Origin: Isoetes taiwanensis | Taxonomy: Eukaryota > Streptophyta > Lycopodiopsida > Isoetales > Isoetaceae | Length of the DNA stretch: 64,000 nt | NCBI GenBank assembly: GCA_021234155.1 | Contig: JAJEKV010000034.1 | Span: 4,023,491 to 4,087,490, forward strand | Direction of reading: 5' to 3' | Shown here: one piece after another, positions 39,961-51,989 of the stretch | How the letters are laid out: each line of letters begins with the position of its first letter | How positions within the stretch are numbered: position 1 is the stretch's first letter | Notes under the pieces: generated by a model | What the model was told of the DNA's origin: nothing | The model's database searches: none | Seen by the model: the letters and a program-made list of their open reading frames with translations, nothing else | Made by a program: the position numbers and the translations under genes

Positions 39961-42120
39961 TTTATCTCTGATCTGGTGATAAATCCTGCAAATGCCTTAG
40001 TCTGCATAGGCGATCCGGATCACTGGAGAAATTCGGAGCCCCTATTGTTTCTACAATTTGGGTTTGAATCAAGGAGGGCAAAAAAATCAAAAAAATCGAT
40101 GGATCTTTTGCAAGAGCAAACTGATCTAGAACATCGCAAATTAGGTGGAAAATCTGCCACTCTAGATGATAAATCTTTGGGGCCATTTGTATTGCCAGTC
40201 TGCAGCAATATCCAACGAGAAATGGTTTATAATATTCGATCAAACAGTGGATGAGAGCAGGGTATTTTTCATCCATGGGATATGAAAAACAGCTTCCCTG
40301 TGAATCATAATCGCTATGAGAGAGGGATTGAATTGAATACAAAATATTCCAGTTTATTTTATGTATGGTACTCAGGCACTCAATCCAGAGAGGTTCCAGC
40401 AAGATTCGTACTGCATTCCAAATATTCCACGGTTGAATTCTTAGTATAGTTCATGCTTACCGGTTTTTATTTAAGGATCCACTCGAACTGTGGATCCTTA
40501 AGCTATGGAGCCACCGGAGCTGTGGAGCTTCTGCATAAAACCGAGCCTTTGATTCGAAATAACAGATCACCCAGAAGCAGAATTTTTGAACCAATCTGTG
40601 AATACATTACTGTAATATCGACCCTGAAATTAAGCCAGATCCAAGAGTTGAAAAGTAACCACATGGCCGGTTACGCCAGATTCAACACAAAATGATAAAT
40701 TATAGACCCGAATCTGATCCAAATCCACAATACCAGATTCAACTCTAAAACCCACAAAGCAAGGATTAAACCCAACTCTGTCTCTGTTTCTAACCCCTTC
40801 TTGCTTGCTTCAGAGCATAAATCTGGACTTAAACCAGGATTGAATGCCTAAGTGGCAATTCTGGACAGATGGCAATTGATCTAAATTTAGTTAGCATTTG
40901 CACATGGGTTTTGCATGAACAAAAAAAAAATAAAAAAGGGAAAAGTAGACGAAAAGAGAACAGAGAACAGAACAGAGTTTGAGGAAAAGGGCCGACGTCG
41001 TGTTTTGGGCCGGATTTGTTGAACCCGGTGCCCGTTTGTTGAAGCCGACCTTGGAACTGCTATATGCTGCCGGATTTGGTGCTGAGGCAGATCGGAATAG
41101 GTTATTATTTGCAATCTATTTTCTATCTGGCAATAGTCCAGTTCTGTATGGTATTGTAGTCCAGATCTGTGTGGTATTCTTTGTGGGCTTCTATTCGATT
41201 TGTGTAGGTAAATCCTCTGTGGATATTAAGGAGGTGTTAAGGGAGAAGATTGAGCTTGGTTTTTTTCTGAGTTCAATTCCCGGATTCATGAATCCCACCT
41301 AGATCTTCATCTGAGCTGTCGAAATAAGCTCGGATTTCTCCCTTTTTGATCTGTTTGCTTCCTTCCTCCTCAAATCTGCCCTGTTTTCTGGCTTGTGATC
41401 CTTTCCCTTTTCTGAATCTTAGGAACCCTATAATCCCTGTTGATCTTTTCGCCCTTTTTGCCTCCAGATTTGACACATCTTCAACGCTGCTTCTATGCCC
41501 AATGAAGTGTAAATGAAGCAAAGAAGACCACCACGAAGAACCCTTGTTTCTTGTTTCTTTTCCTCTTGTTTTGCTCCAAATTCGGCGATTCTAAGCTCCC
41601 GTTCTCTGTTTTTGTCTGAATCGGATGATGCACGGAAAAATTTCCATATGGGCGATGGAGATTTTCTTTCTTTTGGTTTCCGACCCAAAAATCCCACATC
41701 GCTGGTTTCGATTCTTACCGTTATGGGCGCAGGAAAGGCTGTCGTTGTTGCACAAACTTGAACGAGCTCTGCATGCAACTTCTGTGCTTGTTTTTTATGA
41801 TGAGACAACCTGGTAGATCCATTTCCATGCCCAAATGCTTCCTTCTTATTCCAGTTAGGGTCTGTCACACATCTCTAGCATTCAGCATGACGTCAGTGCT
41901 TTTATTTGGTTTGAAGATTGTTTGCACATACGTATCACTACGAGGATGCTTCAAACAAAATAGCATCAAATAAATAGCTTCAAACAAAAAAACAAACTGA
42001 ATTATATATGAGTGATATCATATTTGCAAACAATAAGACATATTCATCCCAAACCAACTACAAGATGCCAAAGGGACAAGTTAAAGGCATGGAAAAATGA
42101 CCCTTCACAACGCTTGAGGC
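39961..42120. other. Unrecognised DNA with scattered open frames
   Basis: Frames such as 40979-41302 (plus) and 41428-41868 (minus) are 60-146 codons. Their composition looks partly coding (KERKSPSPIWKFF, KNRERELRIAEFGAKQEEKK), but no domain is recognisable. They may be parts of decayed genes or of a retroelement. Confidence 0.4.
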
Positions 42121-42127
42121 CAAATGC

Positions 42128-42313
42128 CTAGCTCAAATATGCCAAAATTTGGAAGGCTTGGCCAGTTAAATGGGAGCAGACCATCCTCCATACCAAATCC
42201 GACTCTGCAAATTCGTGGAATTTTTTGCATGCTATGCCAAATTTTATAATGGATTTAACAGGCAGATGCTGCATAATTAAAAAGAGTTGCTGCCAGTTAT
42301 CCGGTTCAAACAT
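42128..42313 (-). pseudogene. F-box gene fragment (paralogue of the 33.6-38.1 kb gene)
   Basis: The frame begins MFEPDNWQQLFLIMQHLPVK and continues SIIKFGIACKKFHEFAESDL and VWRMVCSHLTG. This is an F-box (SKP1-binding) motif: LP..SI.KF..ACK.FHEFA. It then ends after GQAFQILAYLS with a stop and has no kelch repeats downstream. The upstream 155 bp matches that of the disrupted copy at 38060-38215. It is a truncated duplicate; in principle a 61-aa F-box-only protein could still be made. Confidence 0.7.
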
Positions 42314-42467
42314 CAGCGGCCCACAATGCAGGTGACCGCCAATTTACAGGGAACAAGAGGTTTGGAGCAGTCACCAACATATCCTAGGTATATTCTAGCA
42401 TATACCTGGAATATGCCACAGACCCACATAAGCGAGGGTTTGCCCCCTAGGGGCAACCCAAAAATCT
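42290..42467 (-). repeat. F-box gene 5' end and upstream region, copy 2
   Basis: This corresponds to 38036-38215 over 178 bp, including the GCCCCTAGGGGC palindrome. The similarity begins in the first codons and stops sharply at 42467, where a different dispersed repeat starts. Confidence 0.85.
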
Positions 42468-42655
42468 AGCCAATCGTCTATTTCGTGCCATGAGGTCATT
42501 CATAAAGTCATTCATAGGAGTGTGATTTTCAAACCACATAGTGTTCAATCTTCTTGAGAAAGAAAATCACCATGCAACCATGTTTGGCGCTTATGGTCAA
42601 TTATGTAGTGCAGTCACCAACAAGTAGTCATCTTTATGCAAGTATTCCACATCCG
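42468..42655 (-). repeat. Dispersed repeat, inverted relative to 58350-58560
   Basis: The reverse complement of this interval matches 58350-58560 closely: GTGGAATACTTGCATAAAGA, then TGACTGCACTACATAATTGA, CCATAAGCGCCAAACATGGT, TTGCATGGTGA, GACCTCATGGCACGAAA and TTGGCTAGATTTTT. The type of element is unknown. Confidence 0.8.
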
Positions 42656-43250
42656 AAGTCACCTATCTTGGAGTCTCTTTTATCAGCTATGCCCTTTTCC
42701 TAATGCCTCTCCTTTTTTGAAAGGCCTGCTAGAGTCTTGGGAGACAGTACGGACCTTATTTCATACTGATCTTGTTGCATGTCATCAGTTGAGTGCCCTT
42801 TGTTGGTGGATACCTGTGGAAAATAATCTCCCACTTTGTGCCTCAGTTCATCCATTAACTCAACGGCGCTGGAGGTTAGCAGGGATCTTAACTGTTGCAG
42901 CTTGGTATGCTTCTGGCCAGTTAGCGACTTGGCAATTCTTTCAAACAAAATTCTTATTGTCTCGATGGGATAGACCTATTTGGCAAAAGGTTGCTAGTAC
43001 TCTGTCATTGGCTGCTCCAGAGGCTATCGATGGGTGCATGTGGGTTTCCCACCAGAGTGTTCACGAGCATAGGCCTGTGGACTCTATGTATAGGCTGCTT
43101 GTCAATGGTGATATCCTTCCACCGTCCACTAAGTGGTCCCTTCAGCTCTCACCTCCTAGTTGGAGACGTATGTGGACTTGGGCTTGGGATAGACTACTCC
43201 ATCCATTTTTTTATTTCATATTTAACACATTGTTTACCTCCACAAATTAA
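42636..43250 (+). pseudogene. Probable LINE polyprotein fragment
   Basis: This 204-codon frame includes PFLKGLLESWETVRTLF, VHPLTQRRWRLAGILTVAAW, FLLSRWDRPIWQKVASTL and WSLQLSPPSWRRMWTWAWDRL. Trp-rich phrases of this kind follow the RT domain in non-LTR retrotransposon ORF2 proteins. No catalytic motif is present, so the assignment rests on wording only. It could also be an unrelated decayed gene. Confidence 0.4.
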
Positions 43251-43373
43251 TGATATTATCAAACGTGACGTCTGTCTTCTCCACTCCATAAGCAACAATT
43301 CACCCTTGATACATCTTAGTTTGTCCATTTTTTTATTTCATCTTTAACACATTGTTTACCTCCACAAATTAAT
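43203..43373. repeat. Direct repeat, two copies of about 50 bp, 120 bp apart
   Basis: CATTTTTTTATTTCAT, TTTAACACATTGTTTACCTC and CACAAATTAATGAT occur at 43203-43253 and 43323-43373. The intervening ATTATCAAACGTGACGT (43254-43270) also occurs at about 51996-52012. Confidence 0.7.
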
Positions 43374-44552
43374 GATACAAGAAATTTATCGCCAAGGCCA
43401 AGGCCCCATGAAACATTTCTTTTGCCCACTCCACGCATTTGATGAAGTGAGTCGATCTTTGAGGGATGTTTATGGCAGCCAAGCAAACATTTCCTGCGAC
43501 TCACTTATAGATTGGAATTATACCTAGCGTTGTGATGATATGTGTGTTAGTTTAAGACTAGTAATTTTGAAAACTCGTAATATGAAGTAGTAATGTTTAA
43601 AAGATGCTATAGGAAGGGCTTGAACGTATTTGTTAATTTAATGTGTCCATTGTTGCCAAATGATTGTTTCCATACGTAAGAAAATTAGAATATCTCCAAC
43701 TTTGAGCGGAAATCCAACTCTCCACGGTGCTACGTTTATTATGTGCAAAAATCAGTATGTTGTTTAATAACTAATGTTTTGTATCTTTGTTTAAAAGCTA
43801 GAAATGTTTCATACGTATGTTAAGGTGGTTCAAAAAGAGCATGAGACGATGGGTCCACTTGTTTGGTCCATTGGGTTGGGTTAAAATGAAGAGGAAAATC
43901 CTCTTATATTCATCACGATCCCCTCGTGCAAAGATTTTCAAGCATCCTTGCGACCGTTCTTCGCGACAATCCCAAGATCGCGATGCATTTGCGGCAAAGA
44001 CTTACAACTCACGCAAGATTTTGCCATTGCCAAAACTCTATCGCGTGTGCATTAGATTGATTACAAGATGGCAACCGTCATCGCCTTCCTTTCAAAATCA
44101 TTTTGAAGTTACGTCTTACATTTTGGCGTTTGCATGCACAAGATCTGTGGAAACTTTGTTAAAAAACGCATGTGTTACCGCTCCAGAGTGTTAAGTTAAT
44201 GATGGCGGAACCTTCCTATCGAGAACCTCTGTGGTTTACAATTCGGCCAGATCCTCCCCAATCCGACTAAACCCTATTTAGGGTTGTCCAGGTTCTCAAA
44301 TCATACATTAAGATGCCTTTGTGTTCCTTACGGACTACGAGAAAGTTTGGCACAAACACAAACACAACCCTTAAACCCGATTAGCTTTCTTGGACAATTT
44401 GAACTCGTTATGTAGACAAAGCAGGGCTTTTAGAGGCACTAGAACGGTTAGAATCGGGGAAGCTTGTTACGAATTTCAATGTATATGTCCCTTAAGACTT
44501 GCTTAAAGGCCAAGGAAAATTGGGGAATGAAAAAAATTGAGACCACATTGTT

Positions 44553-44845
44553 GAGCGGAGTCCGTGATATATCATCCTGGATGTGGTTTATCCGGACAAA
44601 TCTGCGATGGTTTTCAGGACTTAGGAATCAGCCACCCCATCCCATCGGATCCCATCCAGATCCCCATGGCATCTTTGGTATCCTCAACCCATGCCTCATT
44701 CAACGCGTCATTGCATGGCATACGCATGGATCATCACCCATCCATGCTAATCTCTCATTAAATCCACATTCTCTCATTCCTGCCACAATGGTACAATCCT
44801 GCCACAAAGGTATATCAGGTACATGCCTCACACCACTCGAATCAG
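44553..44845 (+). repeat. Left inverted end of the foldback-like structure
   Basis: About 290 bp matching the reverse complement of 51050-51352 with small indels. It contains CCACAATGGTACA/CCACAAAGGTA short repeats and ends as the satellite array begins. Confidence 0.8.
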
Positions 44846-44849
44846 ACCT

Positions 44850-46590
44850 AGACATGTTTAACCTAGACATGTTTATTCAGGACATTTGCTTCTAGGGTTA
44901 ATCAAGACAAAGGTCCTCAGTGTTTAATCAGGACATCAACCTCGGTGTTTAATCGGGACTGTTTTAACCTAGACATGTTTATTCAGGACATTTGCTTTTA
45001 GGGTTAATCAAGACATAGGTCCTGTAAGGTTAATCAGGTCCTTAGTTTTTAATCAGGACATAGGTCCTAAGTGGTTTATCAGGACATAGGTCCTAAGTGT
45101 TTAATCACACATAGGTCCTCGCTGGTTTATCGGGACATAGGTCCTCGGTGTTTAATCGGGACATGTTTAATCTAGACATGTTTAATCAGGACATTTGCTT
45201 CTAGGGTTAATCAAGACAAAGGTCCTCAGTGGTTTATCAGGACATATGTCCTCAGTGTTTAATCAGGACCTGTTTAATCTAGACATGTTTAATCAGGACA
45301 TTTGCTTCTAGGGTTAATCAAGACATAGGTCCTGAGTGGTTTATCAGGACATAGGTCCTCAGTGTTTAATCAGGACATGTTTAATCTAGACATGTTTAAT
45401 CAGGACATTTGCTTCTAGGGTTAATCAAGACATAGGTCCTGAGTGGTTTATCAGGACATATGTCCTCGTGTTTTAATCGACTGTTTAACCTAGACATGTT
45501 TATTCGGGACATTTGCTTCTAGGGTTAATCAAGACAAAGGTCCTCAGTGTTTAATCAGGACATAGGTCCTCAGTGTTTAATCAGGACATGTTTAATCTAG
45601 ACATGTTTATTCAGGACATTTGCTTCTAGGGTTAATCAAGACAAAGGTCCTCGGTGTTTATCAGGGACATAGGTCCTCGGTGTTTAATCGGGACTGTTTA
45701 ACCTAGACATGTTTATTCGGACATTTGCTTCTAGGGTTAATCAAGACAAAGGTCCTCGTGTTTAATCGGGGACATCAACCTCGGTGTTTAATCGGGACTG
45801 TTTAACCTAGACATGTTTATTCAGGACATTTGCTTTTAGGGTTAATCAAGACATAGGTCCTGTAAGGTTAATCGAGTCCTTAGTTTTTAATCGGGACATA
45901 GGTCCTAAGTGGTTTATCGGGGACATAGGTCCTAAGTGTTTAATCACGACATAGGTCCTCGGTGGTTTATCGGGACATAGGTCCTCGGTGTTTTAATCGG
46001 ACATGTTTAATCTAGACATGTTTAATTAGGACATTTGCTTCTAGGGTTAATCAAGACAAAGGTCCTCAGTGGTTTATCAGGACATATGTCCTCAGTGTTT
46101 AATCAGGACATGTTTAATCTAGACATGTTTAATCAGGACATTTGCTTTTAGGGTTAATCAAGACATAGGTCCTGAGTGGTTTATCAGGACATAGGTGCTC
46201 AGTGTTTAATCAGGACATGTTTAATCTAGACATGTTTATTCAGGACATTTGCTTCTAGGGTTAATCAAGACAAAGGTCCTCAGTGTTTAATCAGGACATA
46301 GGTCCTCAGTGTTTAATCAGGACCTGTTTAATCTAGACATGTTTATTCAGGACATTTGCTTCTAGGGTTAATCAAGACATAGGTCCTGTAAGGTTAATCA
46401 GGACCTATGTCCTAAGTGGTTTATCAGGACATAGGTCCTGAGTGGTTAATCAGGACATATGTATTCAGTGTTTAATCAGGACATGTTTAATCTAGACATG
46501 TTTATTCAGGACATTTGCTTTTAGGGTTAATCAGGACATAGGTCCTGTAAGTTTAATCAGGACATAGGTCCTGTAAGGTTAAGATTACAT
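44850..46590 (+). repeat. Satellite array, left (about 25-bp monomers)
   Basis: About 65-70 monomers of the type TTAATCAGGACATAGGTCCT plus CAGTG. Variants are organised in a higher-order pattern: TTTAATCAGGACATGTTTAA, TCTAGACATG, TTTATTCAGGACATTTGCTT, CTAGGG, TTAATCAAGACAAAGGTCCT. Many monomers hold the palindrome AGGAC-NNNN-GTCCT. Confidence 0.93.
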
Positions 46591-46689
46591 AGAAATAGTG
46601 GGATTACATAAACCTGATCAGATCACATAAACCCTATTCAGATTACATAAACCAGTCTGTACATTATGAGAGCATTGAAAAGCATTTTC

Positions 46690-49034
46690 TGCTGCTATTT
46701 TGTCTTCAGGCTCTTCTTCCCCGAATTCTTGGCAACCACTACAGCTTGATGGAGTTTCCCAAGGAGGACAGTGAAGGTATTCCTGCAACTACTAACATCA
46801 AGTTTGCTGACCAAGCAGGACTAACCTGATAAAAAGAAACAGCATATTCAACCAGTCAGCACTGAAAAAAGAACCAGATATTCAAAGGCTCAAATCTGTA
46901 TGCCATACCTCTCGGGTGTCAACGACAACATTCACGACAAAATCCTCAAGTAATCGCCTTGCATACAAGATTGTGTAAATTCCACGGTCAAACCATTGTC
47001 TTGCTTTCGGGGACGGTAGCATCTCCACCACTGGCGTGATCATCCATTCTGGCACATGTAGGCCCCATTCTGCATGTACCTGTTCAACAAATCTGCAACA
47101 CTTACAATTGAATCAGAAATTCAAAAGTTTAGCTAATTTAGAAGAACATCGTGAGTAGAATGCACTCACTCCATAAAGCTGCCGTAGGTTTCTTTCCCAT
47201 GTCGAGTTCTTCATGGAGTCGTGTAGCCGCAATGAGACAATCTATTCCTAGAGCCCAGCGGGCATGAATCATTGGCCACAATGAAGTGAAGAGGCTCCAG
47301 TGAAGCTGCAAGAAAAGCAAGATGTGAATGACTTTTCCTAGGTAAGCTAAGCTACAAATCCGAAATTTCTTACTTCATGCACACAGGCATCCAGTAGAAT
47401 TCAGGGTAATTATCTGGTTTTGGAGGGATTAGTTTGGTCCATAGCTGGCGTGCCCCATTCACGTACAGACCCAAAAGGCCGGGATGAAAGAACAGATGCT
47501 TCTTTCTTTCTTCAAGTGGAATTGTGTCTGCGGCGTAATCACGTATAATCAGATTAGATTCTAAAAATCAGCGACAAATAAAAAAAAGTCGGACACACTC
47601 ACATCATATAAGACCCAACACATTGCTCGTTGACCCGAGGCAAACATCCTCTCCGGGTGAATGTTCCATGATGCTCAAAACTCAAGCATCTGCCATGTTG
47701 ATGACAAATTCCCTCTCTTCTCTCTGCTCCCCGGGCCCACAAAGGGCTTAAGATATGGAGGGGCCATTGGCAATTATAAGAAAGATTGGGACCACCGCCT
47801 TTTTGGTAGATTTGCCCTTCCTCTTCGATCTTGACTTGAACATGGTGTTCGGATCCTCCACCTTACGCACAAAATCAAAGCTCGTGAAATCTGAATTGAG
47901 TTAGTCTTGTCAGGTGTTCTTGGCTGGCACTTGCGAGGGGCTTCAATATCTTGAGATTGACAAGATTATTTGGGATTGCCGGTTGGGGAGCTGGGCTCCC
48001 AGTATCGAAATCTGGTAACTTTTCCTTAGGCTTCACAAGAGCATAAATATATACTTCGGTGTGATTTTTGTTCAGAGGCTTCCGGTCAATTTGGTCCACG
48101 GGAGTCGGAAGGATGTCGGCTCTCTTGGAGTGCAGCCACAAAGTCGACTGTAACTCTTCCATGCAATTCTTTATCTCCTGTCATATTCCTCCTCATTCCA
48201 TTCCTGTCCAGATTGATAATCAATATTGTATGTATCTTTAATGTTTTTCTTATACAGGGCCATTTTTTTTTTCTTATCCCTGTCCCACTCCACTCCTGTG
48301 CATATCTCTGAATGGCTGCCTCTTTCTCTGACCCGTCAGCCATGTTTTCCACCAGTTGAGCTCCTATGAGAAGCGCATCCACCTTCGACCTCTTCAAAAA
48401 TCTTTTTCGATTGACCCTCCACCTGTATTGAGCATCAATCCTATATTTCCACAGATATTTAGTCAGGTCACGGCCTGGTCTTCTCTTCTCGCTTAGGCTG
48501 CGCCACCATTCTTCTACCTTTAGGCGATCCCGCTTTTGAACGTGCCCGGCCATGGGCTGTTCAAAATGTTTTAAGTAAGCTCTCTCCTTTGTGATGACCA
48601 AGCACAACCCTGGAACAAGCAGCAATGCTTGCTTTTCTTCTTGGAGTAATAGTACCTCCGCTCCCAAGCCTCCTCATCTATTTTCGAGTCCTCCTCGGAA
48701 TGCAAGGCATCAACCTCCGGAGGAGCTGGCTCCCACATTCACAGTCCAGCCCTCCTTGCCCTCTTCACTATTCTCACCGGCAGGATGCATTATTGTTTTC
48801 TCAGGCCCTTCTCCCGGAGGTGGGAAATTCTTGAGGTCTCTCGAGGCGTGGCCGCTTCCTCCGTCGATGGCAAATCGACTCCTCTTCTTCTTCCGGAGGA
48901 TTCACGGAAATCCTCATCCCAGGCCGGGGTTTTGAACCCACATCCTCTCTCAGTCGCGAAGTCTCAAGAAGGATCGGACTCGGGCCATGGTCCGGACATT
49001 GCTTTCGCCTAACCGGGTCTGCAGGCGCCGCCAT
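46690..49034 (-). CDS. Unrecognised multi-exon gene inside the foldback-like structure
   Basis: Coding-like blocks on the minus strand, in order: MAAPADPVRRKQCPDHGPSP to GRRA (49034-48801), with an acidic and a basic stretch (EEEEESICHRRRKRPRLE); EEWWRSLSEKRRPGRDLTKY and WRVNRKRFLKRSKVDALLIG (within 48667-48086); DFDTGSPAPQPAIPNNLVNL (within 48162-47875); GTFTRRGCLPRVNEQCVGSY (ends 47603 at GTGAG); HLFFHPGLLGLYVNGARQLW (47527-47374); LHWSLFTSLWPMIHARWALG (47305-47170); FVEQVHAEWGLHVPEWMITP (47092 to about 46911). Several block ends have good CAG and GTGAG/GTAAG consensus. Not all junction phases agree, so parts may be decayed. I recognise no family; a transposase of an unfamiliar type or a captured host gene are both possible. 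Confidence 0.45.
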
Positions 49035-49229
49035 AGCCAAGAGCCGTGAGCAAAAGAAAGGCCCGCCCAACTTTGGACCCCACTACCAAGTAATGACACT
49101 TGGCAAAACACGAGTGGTGTGAGTCACCTCCAATGTAAGAACTGCAGAAAAGCAATAATGTTCGGAAATTTGAATCTTAGGTCCGCCATGACCATGTCAG
49201 ACTTAACCACAAGAGATCATTGTCTTCAT

Positions 49230-50965
49230 TAACCCTAAACCATGACCAAATTAAACCCAAATTTATCTTGAATAACCATTGTCCCAATAACCTTAGAGGA
49301 CATTTGTCTTGAATAACCTTAAAGGACCTATGTCCTGATTAACCTTAGAGGACATGTGTCCTGAATAACCATATAGGACCTATGTCCTGATAAACCTCAA
49401 GGGACATGTGTCCTGATTAACCTTAGAGGACCTATGTCCTGCTTAACCTTAAAGCCATTTGTCCTGAATAACCTTAAAGAACCTATGTCCTGATTAACCT
49501 TAGAGGACATTTGTCATGAATAACCTTAAAGGACCTATGTCCTGATTAACCTTAGAGGACATGTGTCCTGAATAACCATATATGACCTATGTCCTGATAA
49601 ACCTCAAGGGACATGTGTCCTGATTAACCTTAGAGGACCTATGTCCTGCTTAACCTTAAAGCCATTTGTCCTGAATAACCTTAAAGAACCTATGTCCCGA
49701 TTAACCTTAGAGGACATGTGTCCCCGAATAACCTTAAAGGACCTATGTCCTGATTAACCTTAGAGGACATATGTCCTGAATAACCATATAGGACCTATGT
49801 CCTGATAAACCTCAAGGGACATGTGTCCTGATTAACCTTAGAGGACCTATGTCCTGCTTAACCTTAAAGGCCATTTGTCCTGAATAACCTTAAAGAACCT
49901 ATGTCCTGATTAACCTTAGAGGACATGTGTCTTGAATAACCATATAGGACCTATGTCCTGATTAACCTTAGAGGACATATGTCCTGAATAACCATATAGG
50001 ACTTATGTCCTGATTAACCTCAAGGGACATGTGTCCTGATTAACCTTAGAGGACCTATGCCTATGTCCTGATTAACCTTAAAGGCCATTTGTCTTGAATA
50101 ACCATATAGGACCTATGTCCTGATTAACCTTAAAGGACATTTGTCTTGAATAACAATATAGGACCTATGACCTGATTAACCTTAGAGGACATGTGTCCTG
50201 AATAACCATATAGGACCTATGTCCTGATTAACCTCAAGGGACATGTGTCCTGATTAACCTTAGAGGACCTATGTCCTGATTAACCTTAAAGGCCATTTGT
50301 CTTGAATAACCATATAGGACCTATGTCCTGATTAACCTTAAAGGACATTTGTCTTGAATAACCATATAGGACCTATGACCTGATTAACCTTAGAGGACAT
50401 GTGTCCTGAATAACCTTAAAGGACCTATGTCCTGATTAACCTTAAAGGACATTTGTCCTGATTAACCTTAGAGGACCTATGTCCTGATTAACCTTAAAGG
50501 ACATTTGTCTTGAATAACCATATAGGACCTATGTCCTGATTAACCTTAAAGGACATTTGTCCTGAATAACCATCTTGGGACCTATGTCCCGATTAACCTT
50601 AAAGGGACATGTGTCCTGATTAACCTTAGAGGACCTATGTCCTGATTAACCTTAAAGGCCATTTGTCTTGATTAACCTTAAAGGAACTATGTCCTGATTA
50701 ACCTTAAAGGACATTTGTCTTGAATAACCATATAGGACCTATGTCCTGATTAACCTTAGAGGATATTTGTCCTGAATAACCATGCAGGACCTATGTCCTG
50801 ATTAACCTTAAAGGGACATGTGTCCTGATTAACCTTAGAGGACCTATGTCCTGATTAACCTTAAAGGCCATTTGTCTTGAATAACCATACAGGACCTATG
50901 TCCTGATTAACCTTAGAGGAAATTTGTCCTGAATAACCATGTCCTGATTAACCTTGTTTTTTATA
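49230..50965 (-). repeat. Satellite array, right (26-bp monomers, inverted)
   Basis: About 65 monomers of the type AGGACCTATGTCCTGATTAA plus CCTTAG, and AGGACATGTGTCCTGAATAA plus CCATAT. The reverse complement, GGTTAATCAGGACATAGGTCC, is the same family as the left array. Here the higher-order pattern alternates CCTTAG/CCATAT linkers. Confidence 0.93.
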
Positions 50966-51049
50966 CCACTTATTTATTTAAAGGAGTGCACTTAATTAAA
51001 ACATTGTACTAAATTTTCAGGTTAGTTGGCCAATCTAATCATGACCTAG

Positions 51050-51352
51050 TACGATTTGCACCTTTGTGGCGGGTCCCCATGTACCTTTGTGGCGGATCTG
51101 GTTCGAAAGTGTGAGGCATGTACCGATGTACCATTGTGGCGGGAAGGCTTTAATGAAAGATTGGCATGGATCCATGCTTGGGTATGCCATGCAAATGACG
51201 TTGAATGAGGCATGGGTTGAGGATACCCAGCATGCCATGGGGATCGGATGGGATCCGATGGGATGGGGGTGGTGATTAGGAAGTCCCGAAAAACCACTGC
51301 AGATTTGTCCGGATAAACCACATCCCGGATGATATATACGGACTTCCGCTCG
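51050..51352 (-). repeat. Right inverted end of the foldback-like structure
   Basis: This is the reverse complement of 44553-44845 with small indels. It contains CCTTTGTGGCGG repeats adjacent to the array. Confidence 0.8.
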
Positions 51353-51989
51353 AAACGGGTTTTGGTGATAGACTTCTATGCAATTTTCTTGTTCATGCAT
51401 TTGGTAAATCTTTGAAATATTGAGGATGCATTTGATGTCTTCCCGGCATTGAGGAGAAGAATATTTTCTCCCCGAATGCCATGATTACGGCAAGATATGC
51501 CCAACAAAGTTATGCAAAGCAAGCTCTTAACCGCTTTTGGAAATGCAAACTAGAAGATGTGAAGCCAAATTTATTGTCGGGCATTGGGTTGCCGGCATAA
51601 ACCAAATTATAAATTGAATTTAGCACCGATAAGGCACTTTCGATTTGAACCGCATCAATTCTTCTTGCTCTGTGGGCTTCGGACTTACTCTAGAATCCTC
51701 CTCTCGCTCTCCTTGGGAAAATGATTTTCGATTCCTCCTCTGCGGCTTTTGGGAACTCTTCTCAAAAGCGCTACTCTCGCTCCAAATTGTTCCAAAGAAC
51801 GCCCTTTACGAACAACATGCTCCTCCTTGGTTCATCGTTGCAACTTGCACGTGTCATCGTCAAAGAATTGCTGGCTTTTTTTTTCGTCCTGATTTTTTCC
51901 CCCGGACAGACGCGACGACGTGGCAGCAGACTAGTAAAAGAATAAAAGGGATATTCTCGAAGAATCTTACCTATAGCAATTATATAGTT

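Larger units (their letters stand above)
44553..51352. mobile_element. Giant foldback-like structure with inverted satellite arms
   Basis: 44553-44845 and 51050-51352 are inverted copies: GAGCGGAGTCCG / GAGCGGAAGTCCG, ATGTGGTTTATCCGGACAAA, CCCATCGGATCCCATCC and ATCCTCAACCCATGCCTCAT. Inside them lie oppositely oriented arrays of the same satellite (44850-46590 and 49230-50965), and a central 2.6-kb region with a spliced gene. I could not find a target-site duplication or a known transposase. It may be a foldback transposon or an inverted duplication of a satellite block. Confidence 0.75.

Noticed and set aside
39962-40402. 146-codon minus-strand ORF
   Set aside because: No domain and equal opposite-strand frames; not distinguishable from chance.
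44850-50965. CRISPR-like array
   Set aside because: Monomers are contiguous, variable satellite units without unique spacers, in two inverted arrays, in a plant genome.
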